A stretch of DNA of 64,000 nt. It comes from Amycolatopsis australiensis (lineage in GTDB: Bacteria > Actinomycetota > Actinomycetes > Mycobacteriales > Pseudonocardiaceae). A program made the translations under genes and the position numbers. Location: NCBI RefSeq assembly GCF_900119165.1, contig NZ_FPJG01000006.1, forward strand, positions 5,270,001 through 5,334,000, read 5' to 3'. Below, piece by piece: positions 26,688 through 36,222 of the stretch; position 1 is the stretch's first letter, and each line of letters starts with the position of its first letter. The notes under the pieces were generated by a model. It did no database searches, was not told the origin of the DNA, and saw only the letters and a program-made list of their open reading frames with translations.

Positions 26688-27632
26688 ATGGCGAAGAACG
26701 AGAAGGGCACCCGCCCTTCGTGGGCGCCCCCCATCCTGCGGGGCGACCGGCTGGAGGCCGGGCTCCGGACGCTGGAGCTCGACGTCCGCCGCCGGCTCGA
26801 CGGGCTGCTGCAGGGCAACCACCTCGGCCTGGTGCCGGGGCCGGGGTCCGAGCCCGGCGAGGCGCGTCCCTACCAGCCCGGCGACGACGTCCGCCGGATG
26901 GACTGGGCGGTCACCGCCCGCACGACCACCCCGCACATCCGCGAGACGGTGGCGGACCGCGAGCTGGAGACGTGGGTGGTCGCCGACCTCTCGGCCAGCC
27001 TCGACTTCGGGACCGCGCTGTGCGAGAAGCGCGACCTGGTGGTCTGCGCCGTCGCGGCGGTCGCGCACCTGACCGGGGGCGGCGGCAACCGGATCGGCGC
27101 GTTGATCTCCACCGGCGCGGAGACGACCCGCATCCCGGCGCGCGGCGGCCTGGCGCACGCCCGCGGGCTGGTGCGGAAGGTGGCCGAGACCCCGCGGGCG
27201 CCCGAGGGCACGCGCGGTGACTTCGCTGCCGCTTTGGAAGCGCTGCGCCGTCCGCCGCGCCGCCGTGGCCTGGCCGTGGTGATCTCGGACTTCCTGGGCG
27301 ACACCTCCTGGGAGCGGCCGCTGCGGGCGCTGGGCGGGCGGCACGAGCTGATCGCGATCGAAGTCCTCGACCCGCGCGACGTCGACCTGCCCGAGGTCGG
27401 CACGGTCGTGCTCGCCGATCCGGAGACCGGGAGACAGCGCGAAGTGCACGCGTCGGCCTTGCTGCGCAAGGAGTTCGGGGCCGCGGCCCACGCCCACCGG
27501 CAGCAGGTGGCGGCCGGCCTGCGGCGCGCGGGGGCGGCGCACCTGACGTTGCGCACGGACGCCGACTGGATCGCCGACATGGTGCGGTTCGTCGTCGCCC
27601 GCAAGCGCCGCTGGTCGGGAGGTGTCGCGTGA
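26688..27632 (+). CDS. DUF58-domain protein
   Basis: A 314-residue soluble protein of the DUF58 family, the usual partner of MoxR. The family signature RPYQPGDDVRRMDWAVTARTTTPHIRE (centre near residue 70) and the VWA-like core ETWVVADLSASLDFG are present. There is no transmembrane segment, unlike some members. ATG 26688 begins seven bases after the moxR stop. Role: probably a substrate or adaptor for MoxR-driven assembly at the cell envelope; this is inferred from the family. Confidence 0.88.
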   Translation: MAKNEKGTRPSWAPPILRGDRLEAGLRTLELDVRRRLDGLLQGNHLGLVPGPGSEPGEARPYQPGDDVRRMDWAVTARTTTPHIRETVADRELETWVVADLSASLDFGTALCEKRDLVVCAVAAVAHLTGGGGNRIGALISTGAETTRIPARGGLAHARGLVRKVAETPRAPEGTRGDFAAALEALRRPPRRRGLAVVISDFLGDTSWERPLRALGGRHELIAIEVLDPRDVDLPEVGTVVLADPETGRQREVHASALLRKEFGAAAHAHRQQVAAGLRRAGAAHLTLRTDADWIADMVRFVVARKRRWSGGVA

Positions 27633-27705
27633 GGGAGCTTGCGACCGAACCATTCGACACAGCGCTGCCGGCTCAGGCCGCACCGGGCGTCGGCGAGGTG
27701 TGCGC

Positions 27706-28686
27706 ATGAGCTTGACGGGCTTCACCGCGCCTTGGTGGTTCCTGCTGCTGATCGCCGTCGCGGCGGTCGCCGTCGGATACGTGCTCGCGCAGCGGGCGCG
27801 GCGCAAGCGGACCATGCGGTTCGCGAACCTCGACCTCCTGGAGAAGGTCGCGCCGAAGAGCCAGGGCTGGACCCGGCACCTGCCGGCGGTGCTGATCGTG
27901 CTGTCGCTGCTGGTCCTCACCGTCGCGCTGGCCGGGCCGACCGCCGAGCAGAAGGTGCCGCGCAACCGGGCCACCGTGATGCTGGTGATCGACGTGTCGC
28001 TGTCGATGGAGGCCACCGACGTCGCGCCGACCCGGCTCAAGGCGGCCCAGGAAGCGGCGACGCAGTTCGCGCAGAACATGACCCCGGGCATCAACCTGGG
28101 CCTGATCTCGTTCGCCGGCACGGCGACGGTGCTGGTCAACCCGACCACCGACCGCAACGGCGTGATCAAGGCGATCGAGAACCTCAAGCTGGCGCAGTCG
28201 ACGGCGACCGGGGAGGGCATCTTCGCGGCGTTGCAGTCGGTGGAGAGCTTCTCCAGCGTCGTGGGCGGAGCCGACGGCCCGCCGCCGGCCCGGATCGTGC
28301 TGATGTCCGACGGGAAGCAGACCGTCCCCGAGGACCTGTACGCGGCACGCGGCGGCTACACGGCGGCGCAGGCGGCGAAGCAGGCCGGGGTGCCGATTTC
28401 GTCGATCTCGTTCGGCACCACCCACGGCTCGGTCGACATCGACGGCAAGGCCCAGCCGGTGAGCGTCGACGACGAGTCGCTGCGCGAGATCGCGCGGCTG
28501 TCCGGCGGCGAGTTCTACAAGGCGGCCAGCGCCGAAGAGCTGAAGAAGGTCTACGCGGACCTCGGCGAGCAGATCGGCTACGAGCTGAAAGACGCCGACG
28601 CGAGCAAGCCGTGGGTGATCGTCGGGACGCTGCTGCTCATGCTGGGCGCCGCGGCCGGCTTGTTCCTCGGCCAGCGACTCCCATGA
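27706..28686 (+). CDS. VWA-domain membrane protein (MoxR partner)
   Basis: A 326-residue protein with two N-terminal membrane segments (about 8-28 and 60-78), a periplasm- or cytoplasm-facing von Willebrand A domain (about 90-290) and a C-terminal membrane segment (about 303-322). The MIDAS metal site is D96-x-S98-x-S100 in VIDVSLSM, with the later T and D in STATGEG and LMSDGKQ. GAGG lies seven bases before ATG 27706. This architecture (BatA-like) is typical of the third gene of moxR operons and corresponds to Rv1481 by gene order. Confidence 0.9.
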   Translation: MSLTGFTAPWWFLLLIAVAAVAVGYVLAQRARRKRTMRFANLDLLEKVAPKSQGWTRHLPAVLIVLSLLVLTVALAGPTAEQKVPRNRATVMLVIDVSLSMEATDVAPTRLKAAQEAATQFAQNMTPGINLGLISFAGTATVLVNPTTDRNGVIKAIENLKLAQSTATGEGIFAALQSVESFSSVVGGADGPPPARIVLMSDGKQTVPEDLYAARGGYTAAQAAKQAGVPISSISFGTTHGSVDIDGKAQPVSVDDESLREIARLSGGEFYKAASAEELKKVYADLGEQIGYELKDADASKPWVIVGTLLLMLGAAAGLFLGQRLP

Positions 28687-28687
28687 C

Positions 28688-29197
28688 TCAGGCTCGGCGG
28701 ACGCCGTAGAGGCTTCCGCCGAGCAGGGTCACCCCGGAGAGCACGCCGCTGACGAACGGCACCCACGCCGGGGCGCTGCCCAGCAGGGCGAGACCGGCCA
28801 CGCCGAGCACCGTCAGCACCACCCCGACCACGAGGATCGACCGGGTCTGCCACGCCGAAGCGAGCGCGACGAAGTGGACGCCGACGATCGTGGCGATCCA
28901 CGCGACGTTCGCCTGCACCGGCGCGTCGAGCAGGCGCAGCACGAAGAATCCGACGACGAGCAGCACGACCTCGGCGGCGACGATCACCCGGTAGCCCGGC
29001 CCGAACATCGGCCTGCCTTCGAGGGTGGGCCGGCCGCCCGCGCGCAGACCGAGCACCACCACCGCGGCGAGCGCGAGCACGGCGAACGCGCGCAGCACCC
29101 AGCCGAGCGCGGCCGGCACCGGCGGACCGGCGTTGACCAGGACGAACACCGTACCGAACGCGGCGCCGATGAGCGCCCCCAGGAACTGCTGTCGCAT
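28688..29197 (-). CDS. Small integral membrane protein of unknown function
   Basis: A 169-residue, very hydrophobic protein with about five membrane segments (near 8-25, 33-52, 70-90, 95-113 and 120-160). I do not recognise the family. It is convergent with the VWA gene, with one base between stops. The ATG at 29197 is preceded by TAGGTT and six bases, a leaderless pattern. Codon use is like the neighbours, so it looks native. Confidence 0.7.
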   Translation of the reverse strand: MRQQFLGALIGAAFGTVFVLVNAGPPVPAALGWVLRAFAVLALAAVVVLGLRAGGRPTLEGRPMFGPGYRVIVAAEVVLLVVGFFVLRLLDAPVQANVAWIATIVGVHFVALASAWQTRSILVVGVVLTVLGVAGLALLGSAPAWVPFVSGVLSGVTLLGGSLYGVRRA

Positions 29198-29220
29198 CCG
29201 GCGAACCTACCGGACGGCGC

Positions 29221-29682
29221 TCAGGGGATCGCGAAGCCGTTCTGGCGCCAGGCTTCGTACACCGTGATGGCCGCGGTGTTGGCGAGGTTCAGGGACCGGC
29301 TCGTCGGCAGCATCGGCAGCCGCACGCGATCGGTCACCTCCGGCGCTGCCTGCACCGAAGCGGGCAGTCCCACCGACTCCGGCCCGAACATCAGCACGTC
29401 CCCGGGCCCATACGCGACATCGGTGTACAGCCGCGTCGCCGACGCGCTGAACGCGTAGACCTTCGCCGGCAGCAGCACTTCCCAGGCCGCGGACAGGTCG
29501 GCGTGGACGTGCACGCGCGCCAGGTCGTGGTAGTCGAGCCCGGCCCGGCGCAGCTGCTTGTCCTCCAACGTGAAGCCGAGCGGCTCGACCAGGTGCAGCT
29601 CGCAGCCCGTGTTGGCCGCGAGCCGGATCGCGTTGCCCGTGTTCGGCGGGATTTCCGGGTGGTAGAAGAGAACGCGGAACAC
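29221..29682 (-). CDS. trmL: tRNA (cytidine(34)-2'-O)-methyltransferase
   Basis: A 153-residue SPOUT-class methyltransferase that 2'-O-methylates the wobble base of certain leucine tRNAs. The short single-domain form fits TrmL. Motifs are IPPNTGNAIRLAANTG near the N-terminus, LMFGPESVGLP (about 95-105) and MLPTSRSLNLANTAAITVYE, which forms the SAM-binding trefoil knot. It follows the thioesterase gene by three bases and should be co-transcribed. Confidence 0.93.
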   Translation of the reverse strand: MFRVLFYHPEIPPNTGNAIRLAANTGCELHLVEPLGFTLEDKQLRRAGLDYHDLARVHVHADLSAAWEVLLPAKVYAFSASATRLYTDVAYGPGDVLMFGPESVGLPASVQAAPEVTDRVRLPMLPTSRSLNLANTAAITVYEAWRQNGFAIP

Positions 29683-29685
29683 GGC

Positions 29686-30108
29686 TCAGGCCTCGAGCAG
29701 GGCCGCGTACACCTCGCGGACCGCGTCCGGGGGCGCGGCGGGCCGCAGGGTCGCCGGGTCGATGAACACGTACCGCAGGTTCGCCGCCAGCAGCGGGGTT
29801 TCCCCGCGGTGGATCTCGAAGTCGAAGATCAGCGACGTCGTCCCGAGGTGGTCGAGGTACTGCGAAACGACCAGTTCCTCGTCGTAGCGGGCGGGGGCGC
29901 GGAACTTGAGGTTCGCCTCCGCCACCACGACGTCCGCGCCGTGGGCCAGGAAGGCGTCGTGCGAGCCGAACAGCGTCTTCTCCGCCTCGAACGCGCACAT
30001 GTCCACATAGGCCAGGTAGTGAGCGTTGAAGACGATGCCCTGGCCGTCGCACTCGTGGTAGCGCACGCGCAGCGGCATCTCGACGATCGGGCGGCGGGGT
30101 TCGGTCAC
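29686..30108 (-). CDS. Hotdog-fold acyl-CoA thioesterase
   Basis: A 140-residue single-domain 4HBT protein. The catalytic loop YHECDGQGIVFNAHYLAYVD (about 17-36) contains the Asp of this family, and ANLKFRAPARYDEEL forms the following strand pair. Substrate may be a 4-hydroxybenzoyl- or short/medium-chain acyl-CoA; this cannot be told from the sequence. The start is GTG 30108, with TAGATT six bases upstream and no ribosome-binding site, implying a leaderless transcript shared with trmL. Confidence 0.85.
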   Translation of the reverse strand: MTEPRRPIVEMPLRVRYHECDGQGIVFNAHYLAYVDMCAFEAEKTLFGSHDAFLAHGADVVVAEANLKFRAPARYDEELVVSQYLDHLGTTSLIFDFEIHRGETPLLAANLRYVFIDPATLRPAAPPDAVREVYAALLEA

Positions 30109-30122
30109 GCGCCCAATCTAGT

Positions 30123-31067
30123 TCAGCCGTGCAGCGCCCGGTACGCGGCCGCCGCTCCGGGCTGCAGCGGCACCGGCTGGGTGCCGATCAGCGTGCGCAC
30201 GTCCAAGAACTGCGTCCCGACCGCCTCCGCGGGCACCAGCGCGGTGGCCCGCTCGACGAGCACCCGGACCACGGCCGCGGCGACGTCGTCCGGCAGCGCG
30301 GGGGAGCAGACCAGCAGGTTGGCCACGCCGATCGTGCCCGCCGCGCCGACACCGCGGTACGCGCCGTCGGGGACCTGGACCTGGTCGTACACCGGCCCGT
30401 ACGCGGCACGCAGCGCGGGCACCACCGAATCCAGGGGCAGCAGGGCGATCGGGGTCGCGCGGGCGAGGTCCGCGAGCTTCGGCGTCGGCACGCCGCCGGA
30501 CCACAGCATGGCGTCGATCCGCCGTCCGGCCAGCGCGCGGACGGCGTCGTCGAAGAGCAGGTGGCGCGCTTCGACCGGCACCCCGGCCTTCCCGAACAGG
30601 CGCTCGCCGAGCTGGGCCGCGCCCGATCCGTTCGCGCCGAGCGACACCGGACGGCCCGCCAGGTCGGCGAGCCGGCGCACCGGCCCGTCCGCCCGCACGA
30701 CCAGCTGCAGGTAGTTCTCGTAGACGCGCCCCAGCGCCAGCAGCGGCACCTTCCCGGTGAAGGGCGCCCCGCCGGTCAGGGCCGTCTGGGCGACGTCGGC
30801 GAGCACCAGACCGAGGTCGGCCTGCCCGCGGCGCACCAGGTCGACGTTGGCCACGCTGGCCTCGGTCGGCACGGCGGTCGCGTGCAGCCGCGGCTCGGCG
30901 CGGCTCAGCTCGGCGGAGAGCAGCTCGGCGAAGGCCAGGTAGAAGCCGCCGGGCTCGCCGGCCGCGATGGTGACCGCCCGGTCCGGGCCGCCGTAGCCGG
31001 CCGCCGAGCAGCCGGCCACGGCGAGCCCGAGGCCGCCGAGCAGCGCGGTGCGGCGGGTGAGCGTCAT
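30123..31067 (-). CDS. TAXI-family TRAP-type solute-binding lipoprotein
   Basis: A 314-residue binding protein. The N-terminus TRRTALLGGLGLAVAGC combines a twin-arginine-like pair with a lipobox at Cys20. The mature part has GEPGGFYLAFAELLSAEL and TEASVANVDLVRRGQADLGLV, hallmarks of TAXI (TRAP-associated extracytoplasmic immunogenic) proteins. No TRAP membrane subunits (DctQ/DctM) are encoded nearby. Instead its ATG overlaps the stop of a histidine kinase gene, in an operon with a response regulator and an MHS transporter. I infer that it may present a ligand, perhaps a carboxylate, to the kinase or transporter. Confidence 0.85.
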   Translation of the reverse strand: MTLTRRTALLGGLGLAVAGCSAAGYGGPDRAVTIAAGEPGGFYLAFAELLSAELSRAEPRLHATAVPTEASVANVDLVRRGQADLGLVLADVAQTALTGGAPFTGKVPLLALGRVYENYLQLVVRADGPVRRLADLAGRPVSLGANGSGAAQLGERLFGKAGVPVEARHLLFDDAVRALAGRRIDAMLWSGGVPTPKLADLARATPIALLPLDSVVPALRAAYGPVYDQVQVPDGAYRGVGAAGTIGVANLLVCSPALPDDVAAAVVRVLVERATALVPAEAVGTQFLDVRTLIGTQPVPLQPGAAAAYRALHG

Positions 31068-32458
31068 CGCGGCACCTCCCGCAGCGGCAGCGTGACGCGG
31101 ACTTCGAGGCCGTGCGGGTCGGCCTGGCGCAGGTCGAGGACGCCGCCGCGGGTGCGCACCTGCTGCTGCGCGATGGCCAGCCCGAGCCCGGTCCCGCGCG
31201 GCGCGCCTTCCCCGCCCGCGCGCCAGAACCGCTCGGTCGCCCTGGCGCGGTCCTCTTCGGACAGTCCGGGACCGTCGTCGGAGACGACCAGGGTCGCCGT
31301 TTCCGCGCCGGTTTCCCAGCCCGTCGTGATCGTCGCGCCGTGGCCGGCGTAGTGCACGGCGTTGTCCAGCAGCACGTCGAGGACCTGAGCCAGCTCGCCT
31401 TCCGGGCACCGCACGATCACCGGCTCGGCGTGCCCGGGCGGCGGCACGATGACCGCGCCGGCGTCTTCGGCGGCCGGGCGCCAGGCGTCGACGCGTTCCG
31501 CGAGCACGGCCGCGAGGTCGCACGCCTCGTCGGCGCCGCCGGCCGCGACGCGCGTGGCGGTGCTCTCGGCCAAAGCGAGGGCCAGCAACCCGTCCAGAAG
31601 CTTTTCGAGACGTTCGACTTCGGCGACGGTGGCCCGGTAGGTCGTGTCGTCGCCCTCGATCCGGGCGGCCAGCGAGTCGACGCGCAACCGCAGCGCCGCC
31701 ATGGGGTTGCGGAGCTGGTGCGAGGCATCGGCGACGAGCCGGTGCTGCTGCTCCGCGGCCTCCAGCACGGCCTCGGACATCCGGTTGACCTCCTTGGCGA
31801 GCACGCGCAGCTCGCGGGGCCCGGCGCGTTCGGGAACGTGCGCGCGATGCCCGGCGGCGACGGCCAGCACCCCGGTCTCCAGTTCGTGCAGCGGCCGCAC
31901 CATCCACCGGGCCAGCAGCACGGCGAGCAGCACGAACACCACGGCGACCAGCAGCGCCCCGGCGGCGACGGTGCTCCAGCGGGCGGCGACGTCCGCGGCG
32001 GCCGCCGCGACCGACGCCCGCAGCACGACGACGCCGGACACGCGGGTGCCGGTGCCCACCGGGCGTGCGAAGTACGCGGGATCGGCCGACCACGGCGCGA
32101 GCCGGCCGACCCGCGGCGCCGGCTCGTTGCGCATCGTCGCCTCGATCAGCGCGTGCACCGCCGGGTCGGCGGCGGTCAGCCCGCCCGCCTGCACCAGCGG
32201 CACGCGCCGGGCGTCGACGATGACGACGCCTTCGCCGTACAGCTCGGCGTAGCGGGCCGCGTCGGCTACGAGGGCGGCCGGGTCGCGCGTGTCGACGGCC
32301 TGCTGGGCCAGCACGACGAACCGGTCGACGTCGGCGGTGCGCGCGATGACCAGCTGCTGGGTGCGCTGGTCGGCGGTGGCGCCGAGCAGCGGCACGGCGA
32401 ACGCGGCGACGACCGCGAGCGCCAGCGCGACCAGGACCACCAGCAGCCGGGTGCGCAC
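31064..32458 (-). CDS. Sensor histidine kinase
   Basis: A 464-residue membrane kinase. Two membrane segments (about 5-27 and 164-185) flank an extracytoplasmic sensor domain of about 135 residues. A HAMP region follows (about 186-238). The phospho-accepting His247 is in HQLRNPMAAL, and the ATPase domain has the N box LDNAVHYA, G1 SDDGPGL and G2 GTGLGLAI. It starts at GTG 32458, three bases after the response-regulator stop, and overlaps the TAXI lipoprotein gene downstream. The sensor domain is a plausible docking surface for that lipoprotein. Confidence 0.92.
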   Translation of the reverse strand: MRTRLLVVLVALALAVVAAFAVPLLGATADQRTQQLVIARTADVDRFVVLAQQAVDTRDPAALVADAARYAELYGEGVVIVDARRVPLVQAGGLTAADPAVHALIEATMRNEPAPRVGRLAPWSADPAYFARPVGTGTRVSGVVVLRASVAAAAADVAARWSTVAAGALLVAVVFVLLAVLLARWMVRPLHELETGVLAVAAGHRAHVPERAGPRELRVLAKEVNRMSEAVLEAAEQQHRLVADASHQLRNPMAALRLRVDSLAARIEGDDTTYRATVAEVERLEKLLDGLLALALAESTATRVAAGGADEACDLAAVLAERVDAWRPAAEDAGAVIVPPPGHAEPVIVRCPEGELAQVLDVLLDNAVHYAGHGATITTGWETGAETATLVVSDDGPGLSEEDRARATERFWRAGGEGAPRGTGLGLAIAQQQVRTRGGVLDLRQADPHGLEVRVTLPLREVPR

Positions 32459-32461
32459 CGG

Positions 32462-33130
32462 TCAGTCCCGGCCGAGCCGGTAGCCGAAACCGCGGATGGT
32501 GGTGAGCAACCCCGGCCGGTCGAGCTTCGCGCGCAGCTGCGTCAGATGCACGTCGAGCGAGCGCGACACCGCCAGGTACGCGTCGCCCCAGACCTCGTCC
32601 ATCAGCTGCTGGCGGCTGACCGCGGTGCCCGGCCGGGCGGCGAGCACGGCCAGGATCTCGAACTCCTTCGTGGTCAGCCCGGCGTCGCGCCCGGCGACGA
32701 GCACCCGCCGGGCGCCGAGGTCGATCTCGACGTCTTCGACGTGCACGACCTCTTCGGCCGGGGCGTCGCGGGCCACCGCGCGCCGCACGACGGCGTCCAT
32801 CCGGGCCAGCAGCTCGGCCAGCCGCACCGGTTTGGTCAGGTAGTCGTCGGCGCCGAGCCGCAGGCCGCGCACGACGGACCGTTCGTCGCCGCGGGCGGTG
32901 AGCACGATCACCGGCACCGGCGACACGGCCCGGATCTTGCGGAGCACGTCGAGCCCGTCGAAATCGGGCAGGCCCAGGTCGAGCAGGACGAGGTCGGCGT
33001 CGCGGTGCCGGTGCAGCGCGTCGGCCCCGCGGCCGACCAGGGTGACCGGATGGCCGCGCGCGTGCAGCGACTCGGCGAGCGCGCCCGCGACCCCCGCGTC
33101 GTCTTCGACGAGGAGCACGCGCACGGCCAT
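32462..33130 (-). CDS. OmpR-family response regulator
   Basis: A 222-residue two-domain regulator. The receiver has acidic Asp10 and Asp11, the phosphorylation site Asp51 and Lys99 (in LTKP). The C-terminal winged helix (about 128-220) includes TTKEFEILAVLAARPG, SRSLDVHLTQLRAKL and IRGFGYRLG. It is cognate to the kinase encoded three bases downstream. The layout resembles TctD/TctE carboxylate-responsive pairs. The likely target is its own operon, including the transporter upstream; a candidate inverted repeat lies at 34527-34545. Confidence 0.93.
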   Translation of the reverse strand: MAVRVLLVEDDAGVAGALAESLHARGHPVTLVGRGADALHRHRDADLVLLDLGLPDFDGLDVLRKIRAVSPVPVIVLTARGDERSVVRGLRLGADDYLTKPVRLAELLARMDAVVRRAVARDAPAEEVVHVEDVEIDLGARRVLVAGRDAGLTTKEFEILAVLAARPGTAVSRQQLMDEVWGDAYLAVSRSLDVHLTQLRAKLDRPGLLTTIRGFGYRLGRD

Positions 33131-33136
33131 CCTTTC

Positions 33137-34459
33137 TCAGCGTTCTTCCGGGCGTTCTTCCAGCTCGGAGGTCTTCGAGGTTTCCCGCATTGTGCCGTAG
33201 ACGATGAGGGAGACCAGCACACAGCCCGCGACGTACCAGAAGAACACCGGTTCGTGCCCGGCGCTCTTGAGCGCCTGCGCGATCAGCTCGGCGGTGCCGC
33301 CGAAGATCGCCACGGTCAGCGCGTACGGCAGCCCGACCCCGAGCGCGCGGATCTTCGTCGGGAACAGCTCGGCCTTCACGATCGCGTTGATCGAGGTGTA
33401 TCCGGCGACGATCACCAGCCCGGCCAGCACGAGGAAGAACGCGCCGACGGGGTTGCGGGTCGAGCCCATGACCGTCATCAGCGGGACGGTGAGCAGCGTG
33501 CCGCCGATGCCGAAGAACAGCAGCAGCGGGCGGCGGCCGATCCGGTCGGAAAGCCGGCCGGCGACGGGCTGCAGGATCGCCGCGACCAGGATCGCGCAGA
33601 AGAGCACGACGGTGACCTGCCGGCGCGGGATGTGGGCGGTGTTCTCGAGGAACTTCTGGCTGTAGGTGGCGAAGGTGTAGAAGCCGACCGTGCCGCCGAG
33701 GGTGAGGCCGACGACGAGGGCGATCTCCTTGGGGTACTTGGCCAGCGCGCGCAGCGTGCCGCGTTCGCCCTTGGTTTCTTCCGCCTCGCGCCGGTAGCTC
33801 TCGGACTCGTCCATGCCGCGGCGCAGCCACATGACCGTCAGCGCGGCGATCGTCCCGACCACGAAAGCGATCCGCCAGCCCCAGGCCGTCAGCTGCTGCT
33901 CGGTGAGGATCGCCTGCAGGACGAGCTGCAGGCCGAGGGCCAGCAGCTGGCCGCCGTAGAGCGTCACGTACTGGAAGCTGGAGTAGAAGCCGCGCTTGCC
34001 GGGAGTGGCCACTTCGGACAGGTAGGTCGCCGAGGTGGAGTACTCGCCGCCGACGGACAGGCCCTGCACGAGCCGGGCGATGAGCAGCAGGATCGGCGCG
34101 GCGATCCCGATGGTGTGGTAGCTGGGCGTGACGGCGATGAGCAGCGAGCCACCGGCCATGAAGGTCACGGAGAGCACGAGCGCGCTGCGGCGGCCGAACC
34201 GGTCGGCGAACCGGCCGAGCATCCACCCGCCGAGCGGCCGCATGAGGAACCCGACGGCGAACACGGCGGCGGTCCCCAGGAAAGCGGCCGTGGTGTCCGT
34301 GGTGGGGAAGAAGGACTTGGCGAAGTAGGTGGTGAACGCGGCATAGGCGTACCAGTCGTACCACTCGATCAAGTTGCCGATCGAGCCGCGCAGCACGTTG
34401 CCGACAACGCGCTTTTCACTGACGGCCCCACCGGCGGAGCCGCTGATCCGGGTTGTCAT
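33137..34459 (-). CDS. MHS-family MFS transporter (metabolite:H+ symporter)
   Basis: A 440-residue 12-helix transporter of the metabolite:H+ symporter group (relatives: KgtP, ShiA, ProP). Signatures are GNLIEWYDWYAYAAF near residue 27, the loop motif GRFADRFGRRSAL, RLVQGLSVGGEYSTSATYLSE and GRLSDRIGRRPLL. Family substrates include 2-oxoglutarate, citrate, shikimate and betaines. It is first in an operon with a two-component system and a TAXI binding lipoprotein, so a carboxylic acid is a reasonable guess. GGAGG precedes the ATG by a suitable distance. Confidence 0.9.
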   Translation of the reverse strand: MTTRISGSAGGAVSEKRVVGNVLRGSIGNLIEWYDWYAYAAFTTYFAKSFFPTTDTTAAFLGTAAVFAVGFLMRPLGGWMLGRFADRFGRRSALVLSVTFMAGGSLLIAVTPSYHTIGIAAPILLLIARLVQGLSVGGEYSTSATYLSEVATPGKRGFYSSFQYVTLYGGQLLALGLQLVLQAILTEQQLTAWGWRIAFVVGTIAALTVMWLRRGMDESESYRREAEETKGERGTLRALAKYPKEIALVVGLTLGGTVGFYTFATYSQKFLENTAHIPRRQVTVVLFCAILVAAILQPVAGRLSDRIGRRPLLLFFGIGGTLLTVPLMTVMGSTRNPVGAFFLVLAGLVIVAGYTSINAIVKAELFPTKIRALGVGLPYALTVAIFGGTAELIAQALKSAGHEPVFFWYVAGCVLVSLIVYGTMRETSKTSELEERPEER

Positions 34460-34526
34460 CGTCGACCTCCTGTGTCGCGACTCACGGTGACCAACGAGGG
34501 GGTGAGCGGCAAGGCCGGAGGGGAGT

Positions 34527-34545
34527 TCCTAACACGCGCTTAGGA
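34527..34545. promoter_or_regulatory. Inverted repeat upstream of the MHS/two-component operon
   Basis: TCCTAA-N7-TTAGGA lies 68-86 bp before the transporter start, in the gap between it and the UTRA gene. Position and symmetry fit a regulator site, possibly for the response regulator of the same operon. Confidence 0.35.
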
Positions 34546-34582
34546 CGATGACTCCGGGAGCGGATCCGGGCGGTACGGCAAG

Positions 34583-35161
34583 CTAGCCGGCCGGCCACTC
34601 GTAGGACAGTTCGTAGCGGTCGGCGGCGAGCACCATGTCGTTCATCTCCAGCGGCGTGCCGCCGACGGCGTACGCGATGCGGGTGACGGTGATGACCGCT
34701 ACGCCGTCGCTCAGCTGGAGCCGCGTCGCCTCGGCGGGCGTCGGCATCCGCGCGCCGACGTGCTCGGCGAACGAGCCGATCTCGTGGCCGGCCTCCTCCA
34801 GCCGTGCATACGTGCCGCCCGGTCCGGTGTCGACGTTTTCGATCGCGGTGTCGCGCGTCAGTTCACGCGGGAGCCGGGACACGGCGAGTTGGACGACCAC
34901 TCCGTCGGCGCGCATCACGCGGTCGCGAACGGTGACCTCGGTCCCTTCGTCGACGGCGAGGTGGCCGGCCACGCGTGCGCCGGCCGGTTCGAAGCGGATC
35001 TCGGCGGACGTCGACGCCTCGAAGCCACCTGCGGCGGCGTCGGCGAGGAACGCGCCGCGGTTGCGCTCGCGGGCCTCGCGGGAGAGCCGGGATGGCGCGA
35101 TGCGCCGGATGGCCGCCGATGGCCGGACGAAGGCTGGGACTCCGCTTGTCCTGTCGACCAC
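34583..35161 (-). pseudogene. UTRA-domain regulator lacking its GntR DNA-binding domain (5'-truncated)
   Basis: The frame encodes an intact UTRA effector-binding domain of about 150 residues: RNRGAFLADAAAGGFEAST, DRVMRADGVVVQLAVSRLPR, GGTYARLEEAGHEIGSFAEH and YELSYEWPAG. Full-length relatives start with a GntR winged helix of about 65 residues. Here the sequence begins abruptly at what looks like the end of the wing (VVDRTSGVPAFVRP), and no frame upstream encodes the missing helices. GTG 35161 is a nominal start without a ribosome-binding site. It is probably a decayed gene; a separate stand-alone ligand-binding protein is less likely. Confidence 0.6.
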
Positions 35162-35308
35162 GACGCCATGGTCCCACTTACCCAGCGGACCAACAACGAT
35201 GTGCCTGCCCTGCGACACGGCCGGCCCTCGGGAATGCGATCGCCGGCCACGAGCCGTCGCCGTGACCCCGCTGTGGTCCCCATCGCACGTTACCCGCGAG
35301 TTGTGTGG

Positions 35309-35347
35309 AAGAACGCATCGGTGACCGTTGGTTACCGGTGCGTTCTT
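35309..35347. promoter_or_regulatory. Long hairpin in the gap upstream of fabG
   Basis: Eighteen-base arms (35309-35326 and 35330-35347) pair completely, with two G-U wobbles, around a GTT loop; the outer part is AAGAACGCA/TGCGTTCTT. It lies 135 bp before fabG in the 35162-35482 gap, which holds no gene. It could be a terminator, an operator or the trace of a lost element. Confidence 0.5.
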
Positions 35348-35437
35348 TGGTTGAGTTCTGCCGTCGTCCTGACACGTGCTCGGGACGACGACCGGCACCC
35401 CGGGCGCGGGTGCGCGGCGCGGCGGTGCTGCCGATAA

Positions 35438-36187
<750 letters not shown>

Positions 36188-36222
36188 TTCCCGTTCCACC
36201 CGAACCCAAGCTTGGAGGACCC

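Noticed and set aside
34760-35437. Plus-strand gene opposite the UTRA remnant
   Set aside because: The translation has no recognisable motif or start signal, whereas the minus strand shows a clear UTRA domain.
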